64,000 bases of DNA from an uncultured Prevotella sp. (GCA_944319915.1 CALUEY010000001.1:124001-188000); one strand, 5' to 3'; counted from the first letter of the stretch, positions 1 to 10,524 are shown. Made by a program: numbers and translations. Notes: generated by a model not told the origin, from the letters alone.

Positions 1-167
1 CTCTTGGCATACAGGAGCAGATTATTTTCCCGGAGATTAACATCGACGCTGTAGACCGTCTTCAGGGTATGAATATCACTTTCGTCACCTCTGCACAGAC
101 TGACGAGGAGGGATACGCATTGCTCAAGGCTTTTGGCCTGCCGTTCAAAAACGCTAAAAACGATTAA
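1..167 (+). CDS. rplE: 50S ribosomal protein L5, C-terminal part
   Basis: Only the last 54 or so residues are inside the window, and the reading frame begins at base 3. The tail contains FPEINIDAV and [13 protein letters not shown], typical of the L5 C-terminus, which contacts 5S rRNA in the large subunit central protuberance. The stop is at 165-167 and the next gene, rpsN, starts six bases later, as expected for the spc operon. The 5' end is cut by the window edge. Confidence 0.93.
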   Translation, partial: LGIQEQIIFPEINIDAVDRLQGMNITFVTSAQTDEEGYALLKAFGLPFKNAKND

Positions 168-173
168 AGAGAT

Positions 174-476
174 ATGGCAAAAGAATCAATGAAGGCCCGC
201 GAGGTGAAGCGTGCCAAGCTTGTTGCCCGCTATGCCGAGAAGCGTGCCGCACTCAAGAAAATCATCGCTACTACCGATGACCCCGCTGAGGCTTATGAGG
301 CTGCCCGCAAGTTGCAGAGCATCCCCCGCAACGCCAACCCCATCCGCCTGCACAACCGTTGCAAGATTACAGGCCGTCCACGTGGCTATATGCGCCAGTT
401 CGGTCTCTCTCGCATACAGTTCCGCGAGATGGCTTCACAGGGGCTCATCCCTGGCGTTAAGAAGGCCAGCTGGTAA
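174..476 (+). CDS. rpsN: 30S ribosomal protein S14
   Basis: This 100-residue S14 belongs to the small-subunit head. The C-terminal half has the family core [12 protein letters not shown] followed by the ending [18 protein letters not shown]. It is the zinc-free long form, because the paired CxxC motifs of the short zinc-binding S14 are absent. It sits between rplE and rpsH in the standard spc order. Confidence 0.97.
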   Translation: MAKESMKAREVKRAKLVARYAEKRAALKKIIATTDDPAEAYEAARKLQSIPRNANPIRLHNRCKITGRPRGYMRQFGLSRIQFREMASQGLIPGVKKASW

Positions 477-544
477 TCAAAAGAAAGCATTACACAAGTT
501 TTTAATATTGTCGGGAAAGGCCCGATTAATTAAACAATCAATTT

Positions 545-940
545 ATGACAGATCCAATAGCAGATTATCTGACGAGGTTGAGAAACGCAATCATGGCTCA
601 TCACCGTGTTGTTGAAGTACCGGCTTCCAACTTGAAGAAGGAAATCACGAAGATCCTCTTCGAGAAAGGGTACATCCTGAACTACAAGTTCATTGAGGAT
701 GGCCCTCAGGGAACAATCAAGGTTGCCCTCAAGTACGACCCGGCCACAAAGGCCAGTGCCATCAAGTGCCTGAAGAGAGTGTCCACTCCCGGTTTGCGTA
801 AGTATACCGGCTACAAGGATATGCCGCGAGTAATTAACGGATTAGGTATTGCGATTTTATCTACATCCAAGGGTGTAATGACTGACAAGGAGGCTGCTGT
901 CGAGAAGATAGGTGGCGAAGTTCTTTGTTACGTATATTAA
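545..940 (+). CDS. rpsH: 30S ribosomal protein S8
   Basis: The 131-residue protein starts MTDPIADYLTRLRNA and ends with the S8 signature STSKGVMTDKEA and GGEVLCYVY. S8 binds 16S rRNA early in small-subunit assembly and in many bacteria represses spc operon translation. The 68-base gap from rpsN is larger than most gaps in this cluster. Confidence 0.97.
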   Translation: MTDPIADYLTRLRNAIMAHHRVVEVPASNLKKEITKILFEKGYILNYKFIEDGPQGTIKVALKYDPATKASAIKCLKRVSTPGLRKYTGYKDMPRVINGLGIAILSTSKGVMTDKEAAVEKIGGEVLCYVY

Positions 941-955
941 TTTGGAGGATTGAAT

Positions 956-1522
956 ATGTCAAGAATAGGTAAATTGCCAATCGCTATCCCTTCAGGTGTG
1001 ACTGTTACCCTCAATGACGGTGTAGTTAATGTCAAGGGGCCAAAGGGTGAGCTTTCTCAGAAAGTAGATTCTTCCATCATCGTTAAGATAGCCGACGGTC
1101 ACGTTACGTTCGAGGTTGACGAGAACAGCCCCGTCAACTACAAGCAGAAGCAGGCTTTCCATGGCCTTTACCGTGCGCTTGTCAACAACATGGTTGTTGG
1201 CGTGAGCGAGGGCTACAAGAAGGTGCTCGAGCTTGTCGGCGTAGGTTATCGTGTTTCCAACCAAGGTAATCTTTTGGAGTTCTCTCTCGGTTATACCCAT
1301 CCCATCTTCATCCAGCTCCCCAAGGAGGTGAAAGTTGAGACGAAGTCTGAGAGAAACCAGAATCCTCTCGTAATCCTTGAGTCTTGCGACAAAGCGTTGC
1401 TGGGTCTTATCTGTGCAAAAATTCGTTCTTTCCGTATGCCCGAACCTTACAAAGGAAAGGGTGTCTTGTTCCAGGGTGAAGTTATCCGCAGGAAGTCTGG
1501 CAAGACGGCCGCAGCTAAGTAA
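956..1522 (+). CDS. rplF: 50S ribosomal protein L6
   Basis: The ATG at 956 is preferred over the in-frame TTG at 950, because MSRIGKLPI is the conserved L6 N-terminus and a purine-rich GGAGG lies just upstream. The 188-residue protein shows the C-terminal signature PEPYKGKGV. L6 sits near the factor-binding site of the large subunit. Confidence 0.97.
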   Translation: MSRIGKLPIAIPSGVTVTLNDGVVNVKGPKGELSQKVDSSIIVKIADGHVTFEVDENSPVNYKQKQAFHGLYRALVNNMVVGVSEGYKKVLELVGVGYRVSNQGNLLEFSLGYTHPIFIQLPKEVKVETKSERNQNPLVILESCDKALLGLICAKIRSFRMPEPYKGKGVLFQGEVIRRKSGKTAAAK

Positions 1523-1540
1523 CTTTAATTTATTACGATT

Positions 1541-1885
1541 ATGACAACAAAGAAGATAGAAAGACGAATAAAGATAAAATACAGAATTCGCAAGAAGGTA
1601 TTTGGTACACCGGAGCGTCCCCGTCTGAGCGTTTTCCGCAGCAACAAGCAGATATACGCGCAGGTAATCAACGACGAGGAGGGCAAGACGATAGTTTCCG
1701 CATCTTCGCTTGGCCTTGAGGCCATGCCCAAGATTCAGCAGGCAGAGAAGGTTGGCGAGCTTATTGCAAAGAAGGCAGTTGAGGCAGGCGTAAGCGCTGT
1801 TGTTTTCGACCGCAACGGCTACCTCTATCACGGCCGTGTTAAGCAGCTTGCTGATGCAGCACGTAAAGGTGGACTTAATTTTTAA
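1541..1885 (+). CDS. rplR: 50S ribosomal protein L18
   Basis: This 114-residue 5S rRNA-binding protein has a very basic N-terminus and the L18 core [16 protein letters not shown], followed by [16 protein letters not shown]. It lies 18 bases after rplF and 6 bases before rpsE, consistent with one transcript. Confidence 0.97.
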   Translation: MTTKKIERRIKIKYRIRKKVFGTPERPRLSVFRSNKQIYAQVINDEEGKTIVSASSLGLEAMPKIQQAEKVGELIAKKAVEAGVSAVVFDRNGYLYHGRVKQLADAARKGGLNF

Positions 1886-1891
1886 ACGATT

Positions 1892-2404
1892 ATGGCAATG
1901 AACAGAGTTAAAGTAAATAGTGACGTTGAGTTGAAAGACAAGTTGGTTGCTATTAACCGTGTGACCAAGGTTACGAAAGGTGGCCGTACCTTTACTTTTG
2001 CTGCGATAGTTGTTGTTGGCGACGGCAATGGCGTCATTGGCTGTGGCCTGGGCAAGGCTGGCGAGGTTACCGCAGCTATCGCCAAGGGCGTTGAGGCAGC
2101 TAAGAAGAACCTTGTAAAGGTTACGCTGCTCAATGGTACCCTGCCTCACGAGACTGAGGCGCGCTTTGGCGGTGCAGACGTGTTTCTTCGTCCTGCTGCT
2201 GCCGGTACCGGCCTTGTGGCTGGTGGCGCTATGCGCGCTGTGCTCGAGAGTGTGGGCGTCAAGGACGTGCTTGCCAAGTCAAAGGGTTCTTCTAACCCCC
2301 ACAACCTTGTAAAGGCGACGATTCTTGCGCTTACCCAGTTGAGAGATGCATATACCATTGCTGGCACACGTGGCATCAGCATGGAGAAAGTGTTCAGAGG
2401 ATAA
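1892..2404 (+). CDS. rpsE: 30S ribosomal protein S5
   Basis: The 170-residue protein has the N-terminal double-stranded-RNA-binding fold ([20 protein letters not shown]) and the C-terminal S5 domain ([19 protein letters not shown]). S5 contributes to decoding accuracy at the small-subunit mRNA entry side. It is contiguous with rplR and rpmD. Confidence 0.97.
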   Translation: MAMNRVKVNSDVELKDKLVAINRVTKVTKGGRTFTFAAIVVVGDGNGVIGCGLGKAGEVTAAIAKGVEAAKKNLVKVTLLNGTLPHETEARFGGADVFLRPAAAGTGLVAGGAMRAVLESVGVKDVLAKSKGSSNPHNLVKATILALTQLRDAYTIAGTRGISMEKVFRG

Positions 2405-2416
2405 AAGGAGATTATT

Positions 2417-2596
2417 ATGGCAACTATAAAGATCAAGCAGATTAAGAGTAAAATTGGTGCTCCAGCAGACCAGAAAAGGACACTTGAGGCTTTGGGCTTG
2501 CGCAAGATCTCTCATGTGGTAGAGAAGGAGGACAGCCCTTCGCTCCGTGGGATGATCCGCAAGGTTCACCACTTGGTTACCGTTATAGAAGACTAA
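2417..2596 (+). CDS. rpmD: 50S ribosomal protein L30
   Basis: This short gene encodes 59 residues starting MATIKIKQIKSKIGAP and containing TLEALGLRKI, the standard L30 pattern. An AAAAGGAG ribosome-binding site lies 6-13 bases before the ATG. It falls in the expected position between rpsE and rplO. Confidence 0.95.
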   Translation: MATIKIKQIKSKIGAPADQKRTLEALGLRKISHVVEKEDSPSLRGMIRKVHHLVTVIED

Positions 2597-2623
2597 TAAA
2601 TTCAAACTTTAAAACGATTCGAT

Positions 2624-3070
2624 ATGAAACTACATAATTTGAAGCCAGCAGCAGGCTCCACTCATTACCGCCGCAGGATTGGTCGTGGACCCGGTTCAGG
2701 GCTTGGTGGCACGTCAACCCGTGGCCACAAGGGTGCCAAGGCTCGTTCTGGCTATAAGAGGAAGATTGGTTTCGAAGGTGGCCAGATGCCTTTGCAGCGC
2801 CGTGTGCCTAAGTTCGGATTCAAGAACATCAACCACAAGGAGTACCAGGCTGTCAACCTCTCCACCCTTCAGGCTTTGGCTGAGGAGAAGCAGCTCACTA
2901 AGATTGGATTGGCCGAACTTCGTGAGGCAGGGGTGACCAATGGCAAGAAACTCGTCAAGATTCTTGGCAAGGGTGAGCTTTCCGCAAAAGTTGATGTTGA
3001 AGCAAACGCTTTCTCAAAGACAGCAGAAGAAGCAATCAAGGCAGTAGGAGGTAACACAACTATAATCTGA
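2624..3070 (+). CDS. rplO: 50S ribosomal protein L15
   Basis: The 148-residue protein has the glycine- and arginine-rich N-terminus of L15 (RRIGRGPGSGLGGTSTRGHK) and the conserved FEGGQMPLQRRVPKFGF. It is a late-assembling large-subunit protein. secY follows after four bases. Confidence 0.97.
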   Translation: MKLHNLKPAAGSTHYRRRIGRGPGSGLGGTSTRGHKGAKARSGYKRKIGFEGGQMPLQRRVPKFGFKNINHKEYQAVNLSTLQALAEEKQLTKIGLAELREAGVTNGKKLVKILGKGELSAKVDVEANAFSKTAEEAIKAVGGNTTII

Positions 3071-3074
3071 GACA

Positions 3075-4418
3075 ATGAAGAAGTTAATTGAGACACTACA
3101 GAACATCTGGAAGATAGAGGACTTGCGCCAGCGCATCCTCATCACTCTCCTTTTCACGGCAATATACCGTTTTGGGTCATTCGTTGTGCTTCCGGGTATC
3201 AATCCGGCAATGTTGGACAAGCTACAGTCGCAGACCCAGGGGGGATTGATGTCGCTTCTGGATATGTTCTCTGGTGGTGCATTTTCCAATGCTTCTATCT
3301 TTGCCTTGGGAATAATGCCTTATATCTCAGCTTCTATCGTCATGCAGCTTCTTGCAGTCGCTGTGCCTTATTTCCAGAAGATGCAGCGCGAGGGAGAAAG
3401 CGGCCGGAAGAAAATCAGCATGTATACTCGGTGGCTCACGGTGGCAATTTTGCTTTTCCAGGCCCCGAGTTACCTGATAAACCTTAAGATGCAGGCTGGA
3501 GGTGCCCTTGCCACGGGCATTTCCTGGTCTGTTTTCATGATTCCGGCCACGGTCATCCTTGCCGCTGGCAGTATGTTTATCCTTTGGCTTGGTGAGCGCA
3601 TAACCGACAAGGGTGTAGGCAACGGTGTTTCCCTCATCATCATGATAGGTATCATTGCCCGCCTGCCTCAGGCGTTCATCCAGGAGGTCACTTCGCGCTT
3701 CACCGCCATAACCGGTGGTGGACTCGTGATGTTCCTCATAGAGATTCTCATACTTTACGCTGTGGTATGTGCAGCCATCATCCTGGTGCAGGGAACTCGC
3801 AAGATACCTGTGCAGTATGCTAAGCGAATCGTGGGCAACAAGCAGTACGGCGGGGCGCGTCAGTACATCCCCCTCAAGCTGTTTGCAGCCAACGTGATGC
3901 CTATCATTTTTGCCCAGGCCATTATGTTCATCCCACTTGCCATAGTGCAATATTCCGCACCCGAGAATTCCAGCTGGTTTATGAGCTCGCTCATGGATCA
4001 CCGCAGCCTGCTGTACAATGTGGTATTTGCTGTGCTCATCATAGCCTTTACCTATTTCTACACGGCCATAACGCTGAACCCTACGCAGATGGCGGAGGAC
4101 ATGAAGCGTAACAACGGCTTTATCCCGGGTGTAAAGCCCGGCAAGGATACCGCCGAGTATATCGACACAGTGATGTCTCGCATCACTTTCCCTGGGTCGT
4201 TGTTCATAGCATTCATTGCAATCATGCCGGCATTGGCCGGGCTGCTCAATGTGCAGGATGCCTTCTCGCAGTTCTTTGGCGGAACGTCGCTCTTGATTCT
4301 CATAGGAGTGGTGCTCGACACCCTTCAGCAGATAGAGAGCCACTTGCTCATGCGCCATTATGACGGCCTCCTCAATTCTGGCCGCATCCATGGTCGTGGA
4401 GGTGTTTCTGCATATTGA
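3075..4418 (+). CDS. secY: Protein translocase channel subunit SecY
   Basis: The 447-residue polytopic inner-membrane protein forms the protein-conducting channel with SecE and SecG. About ten membrane segments are visible. Family landmarks include the N-terminal LRQRILITLLFTAIYRFGSF, the plug region GGLMSLLDMFSGGAFSNAS, and the C-terminal GRIHGRGGVSAY. It sits at the usual end of the spc operon, 12 bases before map. Confidence 0.97.
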   Translation: MKKLIETLQNIWKIEDLRQRILITLLFTAIYRFGSFVVLPGINPAMLDKLQSQTQGGLMSLLDMFSGGAFSNASIFALGIMPYISASIVMQLLAVAVPYFQKMQREGESGRKKISMYTRWLTVAILLFQAPSYLINLKMQAGGALATGISWSVFMIPATVILAAGSMFILWLGERITDKGVGNGVSLIIMIGIIARLPQAFIQEVTSRFTAITGGGLVMFLIEILILYAVVCAAIILVQGTRKIPVQYAKRIVGNKQYGGARQYIPLKLFAANVMPIIFAQAIMFIPLAIVQYSAPENSSWFMSSLMDHRSLLYNVVFAVLIIAFTYFYTAITLNPTQMAEDMKRNNGFIPGVKPGKDTAEYIDTVMSRITFPGSLFIAFIAIMPALAGLLNVQDAFSQFFGGTSLLILIGVVLDTLQQIESHLLMRHYDGLLNSGRIHGRGGVSAY

Positions 4419-4430
4419 TGAGCTTCGGCG

Positions 4431-5231
4431 ATGAACATATTTCTGAAGACAGAGGATGAGATTGAGCTAATGCGCCAAGCGAACCTGCTCGTGAGCAGGA
4501 CGCTTGGCGAATTGGCACACCACATAAAGCCAGGTGTAACTACCTTGCAGCTCGACCGCATAGCCGAGGAGTTTATCCGCGACAACGGTGCGGAGCCTAC
4601 TTTCAAGGGCTTCCCAAATCCCTATGGCGGCCCTTTCCCTGCGAGCATCTGTACGTCGGTCAACGACGTGGTGGTGCATGGCATTCCTGACGACGCCACA
4701 GTCTTGAAGGATGGCGACATCATTTCAGTGGATTGTGGGGTGCTGCTCAATGGCTTCAACGGTGATTCCTGCTACACTTTCTGTGTCGGAGAGGTCTTGC
4801 CAGAAGTAAGGCAGCTGCTCAAGGTCACAAAGGAGTCGTTATACCTCGGCATCGAGGCGGCCATGGCCGGCAATCACATTGGCGACATCGGCAGTGCCGT
4901 GCAGGATTACTGCCAAGGCTTTGGCTACGGAGTGGTAAGGGAGCTTACTGGCCATGGAATTGGCCGCGAGATGCACGAAGACCCAAAGGTGCCCAACTAT
5001 GGGCGGCGTGGCAACGGAGTGATGCTCAAGTCAGGTATGTGCATAGCCATAGAGCCAATGATAACCATGGGCGACAGGGCTATAGGGCTTATGCCCGACC
5101 GCTGGACTGTCAAGACCCGCGACGGAAAGCCGGCTGCCCACTTTGAGCACACCATTGCCATAAGGAAAGGCAAGGCAGACATATTATCCTCGTTTGACGA
5201 AATAGAAAAAATAGAAGGCAAATTATATTGA
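4431..5231 (+). CDS. map: Type I methionine aminopeptidase
   Basis: This 266-residue enzyme removes the initiator methionine from new proteins. The five metal ligands of the pita-bread fold are visible in order: two Asp in [16 protein letters not shown], His in [13 protein letters not shown], Glu in AIEPMIT and Glu in FEHTIAI. Its place between secY and infA is common in Bacteroidota. infA begins one base after its stop. Confidence 0.96.
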   Translation: MNIFLKTEDEIELMRQANLLVSRTLGELAHHIKPGVTTLQLDRIAEEFIRDNGAEPTFKGFPNPYGGPFPASICTSVNDVVVHGIPDDATVLKDGDIISVDCGVLLNGFNGDSCYTFCVGEVLPEVRQLLKVTKESLYLGIEAAMAGNHIGDIGSAVQDYCQGFGYGVVRELTGHGIGREMHEDPKVPNYGRRGNGVMLKSGMCIAIEPMITMGDRAIGLMPDRWTVKTRDGKPAAHFEHTIAIRKGKADILSSFDEIEKIEGKLY

Positions 5232-5232
5232 T

Positions 5233-5451
5233 ATGGCAAAACAATCCGCAATAGAGCAAGACGGAACGATACTTGAGTCGCTTTCGAATGCCATGTTCCG
5301 CGTGGAGCTTGAGAATGGCGTTCAGATCATCGCCCACATATCGGGCAAGATGCGTATGCACTACATCAAGATACTGCCCGGCGACAAGGTTAAGGTTGAG
5401 ATGAGTCCCTACGACCTTACCAAGGGTAGGATAGTGTTCAGATACAAATAA
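5233..5451 (+). CDS. infA: Translation initiation factor IF-1
   Basis: The 72-residue OB-fold protein contains the IF-1 core [31 protein letters not shown] and the ending RIVFRYK. IF-1 occupies the ribosomal A site during initiation. It is one base downstream of map, so the two are probably translationally linked. Confidence 0.97.
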   Translation: MAKQSAIEQDGTILESLSNAMFRVELENGVQIIAHISGKMRMHYIKILPGDKVKVEMSPYDLTKGRIVFRYK

Positions 5452-5465
5452 TCATTAGGCATAAT

Positions 5466-5582
5466 ATGAAGACAAGAGCATCATTGAAGAAGCGCACCCC
5501 CGACTGCAAGATTGTGCGTCGCAAGGGCCGCCTGTTCGTTATCAACAAGAAGAACCCTAAGTACAAGATGCGTCAGGGTTGA
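5466..5582 (+). CDS. rpmJ: 50S ribosomal protein L36
   Basis: This 38-residue protein begins [14 protein letters not shown] and ends NPKYKMRQG, matching L36. Only one cysteine (Cys14) is present, so it lacks the zinc ribbon of the C+ form. The position infA-rpmJ-rpsM is canonical. Confidence 0.95.
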   Translation: MKTRASLKKRTPDCKIVRRKGRLFVINKKNPKYKMRQG

Positions 5583-5627
5583 TCAAGACAATCAAACATT
5601 TATCTTTTTTATTTTATCAATTAACAA

Positions 5628-6008
5628 ATGGCAATAAGAATTGTTGGAGTAGATTTGCCCCAGGACAAGCGTGGCGAAATCGCATTGACCTATATCTACG
5701 GTATAGGTCGAAGTAGTTCAGCAAAGATATTGGATAAGGCAGGCGTTAGCCGCGACCTGAAGGTCAGCGAGTGGACTGACGACCAGGCAGCCAAGATCCG
5801 TGAAATCATCGGTGCTGAATACAAGGTAGAAGGTGACCTCCGTTCGGAGATCCAGTTGAACATCAAGCGCCTCATGGACATTGGTTGCTACAGGGGAATC
5901 CGTCACCGTCTCGGTCTTCCTGTCCGCGGTCAGAGCACAAAGAATAATGCTCGTACCCGCAAGGGAAAGAAGAAGACTGTTGCAAACAAGAAGAAGGCCA
6001 CTAAGTAA
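5628..6008 (+). CDS. rpsM: 30S ribosomal protein S13
   Basis: The 126-residue protein shows the S13 N-terminus [20 protein letters not shown] and the signature [13 protein letters not shown], followed by a lysine-rich tail that reaches the P site. It starts the alpha-operon part of the cluster. Confidence 0.97.
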   Translation: MAIRIVGVDLPQDKRGEIALTYIYGIGRSSSAKILDKAGVSRDLKVSEWTDDQAAKIREIIGAEYKVEGDLRSEIQLNIKRLMDIGCYRGIRHRLGLPVRGQSTKNNARTRKGKKKTVANKKKATK

Positions 6009-6038
6009 TTAGGATTTTTGATTTAGGAATTTTGAATT

Positions 6039-6428
6039 ATGGCAAAGAAAACAGTCGCTTCAAAGAAAAGGAACGTAAAGGTTGACGCAATGGGTCAGCT
6101 TCACGTACATAGCTCGTTCAACAACATCATCGTGTCTTTGGCCAACAGCGAGGGCCAGGTCATCTCATGGTCTTCGGCCGGCAAGATGGGCTTCCGCGGC
6201 TCAAAGAAGAATACTCCCTATGCAGCCCAGATGGCCGCTGAGGATTGCGCAAAGGTGGCCTACGACCTTGGCCTGCGTAAGGTAAAGGCATACGTAAAGG
6301 GCCCGGGCAACGGCCGTGAGTCGGCCATTCGTGCCGTGCATGGTGCAGGTATCGAGGTTACGGAGATAGTGGATGTTACTCCGCTGCCGCACAATGGCTG
6401 CCGCCCCCCGAAGAGAAGAAGAGTATAG
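6039..6428 (+). CDS. rpsK: 30S ribosomal protein S11
   Basis: The 129-residue platform protein has the S11 core [18 protein letters not shown] and the ending [19 protein letters not shown]. It follows rpsM by 30 bases in the normal order. Confidence 0.97.
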   Translation: MAKKTVASKKRNVKVDAMGQLHVHSSFNNIIVSLANSEGQVISWSSAGKMGFRGSKKNTPYAAQMAAEDCAKVAYDLGLRKVKAYVKGPGNGRESAIRAVHGAGIEVTEIVDVTPLPHNGCRPPKRRRV

Positions 6429-6465
6429 TCAACGAGCAAATCAGAACATTTTAGCATAACATATT

Positions 6466-7071
6466 ATGGCAAGATACATAGGACCGAAATCAAGGATTGC
6501 GCGTCGTTTTGGAGAGCCCATCTTCGGCGCAGACAAAGTTTTGTCTAGGAGAAACTTCCCTCCTGGACAGCATGGCAACAACCGTCGCAGGAAGACTTCC
6601 GAGTACGGTGTCATGCTGGCAGAGAAGCAGAAAGCCAAGTATACCTACGGAGTGCTTGAGCGCCAGTTCCGCAATATGTTCGACAAGGCCGCCCGTGCTG
6701 AGGGCATCACCGGCGAGGTGTTGCTGCAGAACCTGGAGAGCCGCCTCGACAACATTGTGTTCCGCCTTGGCATCGCTCCCACCCGTGCCGCTGCCCGCCA
6801 GCTCGTGGGCCACAAGCACATCACCGTTGATGGTGAGGTGGTCAACATACCTTCGTATTCCGTGAAGCCCGGCCAGGTTGTGGCAGTGCGCGAGAAGTCG
6901 AAGTCGCTCGAGGTTATCGAGGCTGCCCTTGCCGGTTTCAATCACAGCAAGTACCCCTGGCTCGAGTGGGATGAGAACATCAAGGGGGGCAAGTATCTTC
7001 ACAAGCCCGACCGTGCTGACATCCCAGAGAACATTAAGGAGCAGTTAATCGTTGAGTTGTACTCTAAATAA
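6466..7071 (+). CDS. rpsD: 30S ribosomal protein S4
   Basis: The 201-residue protein starts [17 protein letters not shown] and carries an S4 RNA-binding domain ([31 protein letters not shown]). It lacks the N-terminal zinc-binding cysteines. S4 nucleates 30S assembly and in many bacteria controls alpha-operon translation. Confidence 0.97.
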   Translation: MARYIGPKSRIARRFGEPIFGADKVLSRRNFPPGQHGNNRRRKTSEYGVMLAEKQKAKYTYGVLERQFRNMFDKAARAEGITGEVLLQNLESRLDNIVFRLGIAPTRAAARQLVGHKHITVDGEVVNIPSYSVKPGQVVAVREKSKSLEVIEAALAGFNHSKYPWLEWDENIKGGKYLHKPDRADIPENIKEQLIVELYSK

Positions 7072-7083
7072 ATCATTGAATTA

Positions 7084-8076
7084 ATGGCGATATTAGCATT
7101 TCAAAAACCCGATAAAGTCGTAATGCTGGAGGCCACGGACAAATTCGGCAAGTTCGAGTTCCGTCCGTTGGAGCCTGGCTTCGGCGTCACCATTGGCAAC
7201 GCCCTTCGCCGCATTCTTCTTTCATCGCTTGAGGGCTATGCTGTCAACACAGTCCGCATAGCGGGTGTGGAGCACGAGTTCTCGTCAGTGCCCGGTGTAA
7301 AGGAAGACGTGACCAACATTATCCTGAACCTCAAGCAAGTGAGGTTCAAGCAAGTAGTAGAAGAATTCGAGAACGAAAAAGTAAGCATCACGGTTGAGAA
7401 CGCCACCGAGTTCAAGGCTGGCGACATAGGCAAGTATCTTACTGGATTTGAAGTGTTAAACCCAGATTTGGTGATTTGTCATTTAGACTCAAAGGCTTCA
7501 ATGCAGATTGACCTTACCATTAACAAAGGCCGCGGATATGTGCCCGCCGACGAGAACCGGGAGTTCTGCACCGATGTGAACGTAATTCCAATCGATTCTA
7601 TTTACACTCCTATCCGCAACGTAAAGTATTCAGTAGAGCCGTACCGCGTCGAGCAGAAGACCGACTACGACAAGCTGGTGCTTGAAGTTTCGACGGATGG
7701 TTCCATTCACCCGAAGGATGCGCTCAAGGAGGCAGCCAAGATCCTCATCTATCACTTCATGCTCTTCTCCGACGAGAAGATAACGCTCGAGAACACCGAC
7801 GTTGACGGCAACCAGGAGTTTGATGAGGAAGTGCTGCACATGCGCCAGCTGCTCAAGACGCGCCTCGTTGACATGAACCTCAGCGTGCGCGCCCTCAACT
7901 GCCTCAAGGCAGCCGATGTAGAGACGCTTGGCGACCTCGTCCAGTACAACAAGACCGACCTCCTCAAGTTCCGCAACTTCGGCAAGAAATCGCTCACCGA
8001 GCTTGATGATTTGCTCGAGAGTCTGAATCTGTCGTTTGGAACCGATATTTCCAAGTATAAATTAGACAAGGAATGA
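7084..8076 (+). CDS. rpoA: RNA polymerase alpha subunit
   Basis: The 330-residue protein has an N-terminal dimerisation domain ([20 protein letters not shown]) and a C-terminal DNA- and activator-contacting domain at about residues 250-330, with [20 protein letters not shown] and [16 protein letters not shown]. Both halves are intact. It sits between rpsD and rplQ. Confidence 0.97.
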   Translation: MAILAFQKPDKVVMLEATDKFGKFEFRPLEPGFGVTIGNALRRILLSSLEGYAVNTVRIAGVEHEFSSVPGVKEDVTNIILNLKQVRFKQVVEEFENEKVSITVENATEFKAGDIGKYLTGFEVLNPDLVICHLDSKASMQIDLTINKGRGYVPADENREFCTDVNVIPIDSIYTPIRNVKYSVEPYRVEQKTDYDKLVLEVSTDGSIHPKDALKEAAKILIYHFMLFSDEKITLENTDVDGNQEFDEEVLHMRQLLKTRLVDMNLSVRALNCLKAADVETLGDLVQYNKTDLLKFRNFGKKSLTELDDLLESLNLSFGTDISKYKLDKE

Positions 8077-8140
8077 CGGGCTTTGCAGGTGCGTCCTCAG
8101 TGCGCGCCTGCGCCCCGCCTCTTGAAAAGTAAACAACAAA

Positions 8141-8689
8141 ATGAGACATAACAAGAAATTCAACCATCTGAGTCGTACTGCAGACCATCGCGCTGCCATG
8201 CTTGCCAACATGACAATATCGCTGATCATGCACAAAAGAATCACTACGACTCTCGCCAAGGCAAAGGCTCTCAAGAAGTATGCCGAGCCCCTCATCACCC
8301 GCTGCAAGGATGATTCAACCCACTCGCGCCGCGTGGTGTTCAGCTACCTGCAGAACAAGGAAGCCCTGAAGGAACTCTTCGGTACCGTGGCTGCCAAGGT
8401 GGGCGACCGCCCCGGTGGCTACACCCGCATCATCAAGCTGGGGTTCCGCAAGGGCGATGGAGCCGAGCTGTGCTTCATCGAGCTTGTAGACTTCGATGAG
8501 AACATGGCCAAGACCGGCGCCAAGAAGAAGGCCACCCGCCGCTCGCGCCGCTCAGCCAAGGCCGAGGCACCTGCCGCTGAGGCAGCTGCCGAGACCGCCG
8601 AGGCAACCGAGGCACCCGCAGCCGAGCCTGCACAGGCTGAGGCAGCCGCCGAGGCTCCTGCCAAGGAAGAGGCTCCCAAGGCTGAATGA
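8141..8689 (+). CDS. rplQ: 50S ribosomal protein L17 with Ala/Glu-rich tail
   Basis: The first 125 or so residues are ordinary L17 ([20 protein letters not shown]). The protein then runs on for about 55 residues of Ala, Glu and Pro with a short basic stretch, for 182 residues in total. Tails of this kind occur in Bacteroidota L17 proteins. A strong terminator follows 35 bases after the stop, ending the ribosomal cluster. Confidence 0.96.
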   Translation: MRHNKKFNHLSRTADHRAAMLANMTISLIMHKRITTTLAKAKALKKYAEPLITRCKDDSTHSRRVVFSYLQNKEALKELFGTVAAKVGDRPGGYTRIIKLGFRKGDGAELCFIELVDFDENMAKTGAKKKATRRSRRSAKAEAPAAEAAAETAEATEAPAAEPAQAEAAAEAPAKEEAPKAE

Positions 8690-8723
8690 TGCTCTGAATA
8701 AACAGATTGTCAATACATTTATA

Positions 8724-8761
8724 AGCTCCGCCGGGCAGAGGTTGCCCGGCGGAGCTTTTTT
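8724..8761 (+). terminator. Rho-independent terminator of the ribosomal cluster
   Basis: A perfect 14-bp stem, AGCTCCGCCGGGCA at 8724-8737 pairing with 8743-8756, has a five-base loop and is followed directly by a T run. It lies after rplQ and before the convergent TPR gene. Confidence 0.9.
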
Positions 8762-8837
8762 AGTCAAAGGCTTCCGCTTTGGCTTGCAAACACCCGCCTT
8801 CCGCACTGCTGCCGCCTGCTTTTTGTTTTGCGGGGGT

Positions 8838-10505
8838 TTATGCTTTCTTCGTGTTTATCACCGAGCGCATCTTGCGTAGGTTGTCGTAGCTTATGTTCAT
8901 CATCGCCATTATTTCCTCTTGCGTCTTGCCCATGTGCTCCAGTATGAGGAATACTGTTTGCCTGTATGTAAGCCCCGTGTAGCCGGTTTCTACCACGAGC
9001 CCGAAGTCCTTGTTTATTGCCATGTAGTATTCGGCAAACCAGCGCATCTCCCTTTTCTTCCACTGTGCTATGCTTTCGCCGCGTGCCACCTGGCCGCTCA
9101 AGCGGTGGCCGTTGGCCATGGTCTCCTCCATGGCCTTGTTCAGCTCCTCCTCGGCTTTTTTGTGCCGAGCCTCCATCTTGCGCAATTCCTTTTGGTGTGC
9201 GTCGGCCTCTTTCTTGCCCATGGCCCTTAGTGCCGCGAGTTTCACCTTTAGTGCATTCAGCTTACTTTCGCTCTTCTCAACCTGTATCCTTGCCTGTCGC
9301 AGGTCATGCCTTGTGCGCTTAATGTATGCCACAGTTGCCAAGGCAGCCGCCCCAGCAACAATGACCAGTGCCGTCGCTATGACTATCCAGTTGCCGCGCT
9401 CTGCCTCGGCATCGCGCTCTGCTTGCAGCAGCTCGTGCGCCGCCATCACCCCTGCTATGCTGTCAGCCGTGTTCTTCCGCGTAAGGCTGTCGCGCATGGT
9501 TGTTGCCATTTTCAAGAGTCGTGCCGCTTCGCCGCTGTTGCCCTCCTTTTGCTCGTATTCGGCCAAGTCTTCCGTCATGCTTATGGTGCGCATGAGTTCT
9601 GCGCTCGCCTTTATGCCACGCTTCAGCAGCCCCATGGCCTCTTCTGTGCGCCCCTCCCTGTATGCGATGGCCCCGAGCAAGTGGTATGCGTTGGCATACG
9701 GCCTTATCTCCAACGCTTTCCTTGCATATTCCTTCGCCTTGGTAGGGTCGCGGAACTCGTAGGCGGCCCCGATATTGGTCAGTGCAAACATCTTGCTGCT
9801 GTCTGGTAAATATCTTATTAGTGGAATATATTTCTCAGTGTAGAATATGGCACTGTCTTGATTCCCGAATCTGGCATATATTGCTGCAAAGTTGCTATAG
9901 CAGTACGTGAGCAGTTCCTTGTTCCCCGATTTCTCGCCAAAGTATATGGCTTTCCTCCCGTTTTCAAGTGCGAGGTGCCGTTCCCCGCCATTTATGCAAG
10001 TAGAGGTGATCGTTATGTATATCCTGCATTTAAGCGTGTTGTCGTTTGTATTAGAGGCCGCGCTTTCTGCCATGGTCATGCACCTTACGCATTCTTTTAT
10101 GTTGCCGTTCAAGTCCGCAATTCGCCCTTTTACGTAATACGCCCTTGCGAGTTTGCTGTAATCTTTTGCCTTCCCATAAAATTCAATGCTTTGGTTTATG
10201 CCAGCGTATTCTGGCGGAGCTATGTTCTTCCTGAACATTATTTCTGCCTGAAGCAAGTTGTAATATGCCAGTTCGCTTTTACTTTGTATTTCCCATTTTC
10301 TCAGTTTTCTCAATGATTGATATGCCGAATCGGTCTTGCCGTGTGTTAATAAGGTGTCTATTAGGGCTGTGTCGGCATGGATTTGCTCATCCTGTCGGTA
10401 TATACTCAATGCAGTGCAAACGACAACAATGGTAGCAATTGCCGCCAAGAAATATTTTTTATGCCATAGGGTTGTGCCTTTGGTCTTTTTGTTCATATCT
10501 GTCAT
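8838..10505 (-). CDS. Membrane TPR protein with C-terminal helix-turn-helix-like end
   Basis: This 555-residue protein has a membrane anchor at about residues 15-35, degenerate tetratricopeptide repeats at about 40-330, a second membrane segment (WIVIATALVIVAGAAALATV), a charged coiled coil, and a C-terminal segment LTYRQTVFLILEHMGKTQEE followed by NISYDNLRKMRSVIN that resembles LuxR/sigma region 4 helices. This layout fits a Bacteroidota signal-responsive TPR regulator. ATG 10505 or ATG 10496 could be the start. It is divergent from the RiPP operon, so control of that operon is a reasonable inference. No ligand or target is known. Confidence 0.8.
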   Translation of the reverse strand: MTDMNKKTKGTTLWHKKYFLAAIATIVVVCTALSIYRQDEQIHADTALIDTLLTHGKTDSAYQSLRKLRKWEIQSKSELAYYNLLQAEIMFRKNIAPPEYAGINQSIEFYGKAKDYSKLARAYYVKGRIADLNGNIKECVRCMTMAESAASNTNDNTLKCRIYITITSTCINGGERHLALENGRKAIYFGEKSGNKELLTYCYSNFAAIYARFGNQDSAIFYTEKYIPLIRYLPDSSKMFALTNIGAAYEFRDPTKAKEYARKALEIRPYANAYHLLGAIAYREGRTEEAMGLLKRGIKASAELMRTISMTEDLAEYEQKEGNSGEAARLLKMATTMRDSLTRKNTADSIAGVMAAHELLQAERDAEAERGNWIVIATALVIVAGAAALATVAYIKRTRHDLRQARIQVEKSESKLNALKVKLAALRAMGKKEADAHQKELRKMEARHKKAEEELNKAMEETMANGHRLSGQVARGESIAQWKKREMRWFAEYYMAINKDFGLVVETGYTGLTYRQTVFLILEHMGKTQEEIMAMMNISYDNLRKMRSVINTKKA

Positions 10506-10524
10506 GACTTAGATTAACTTCTGC

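Noticed and set aside
992-2149. 385-residue open frame on the minus strand
   Set aside because: It lies opposite rplF, rplR and rpsE and has no coherent domain.
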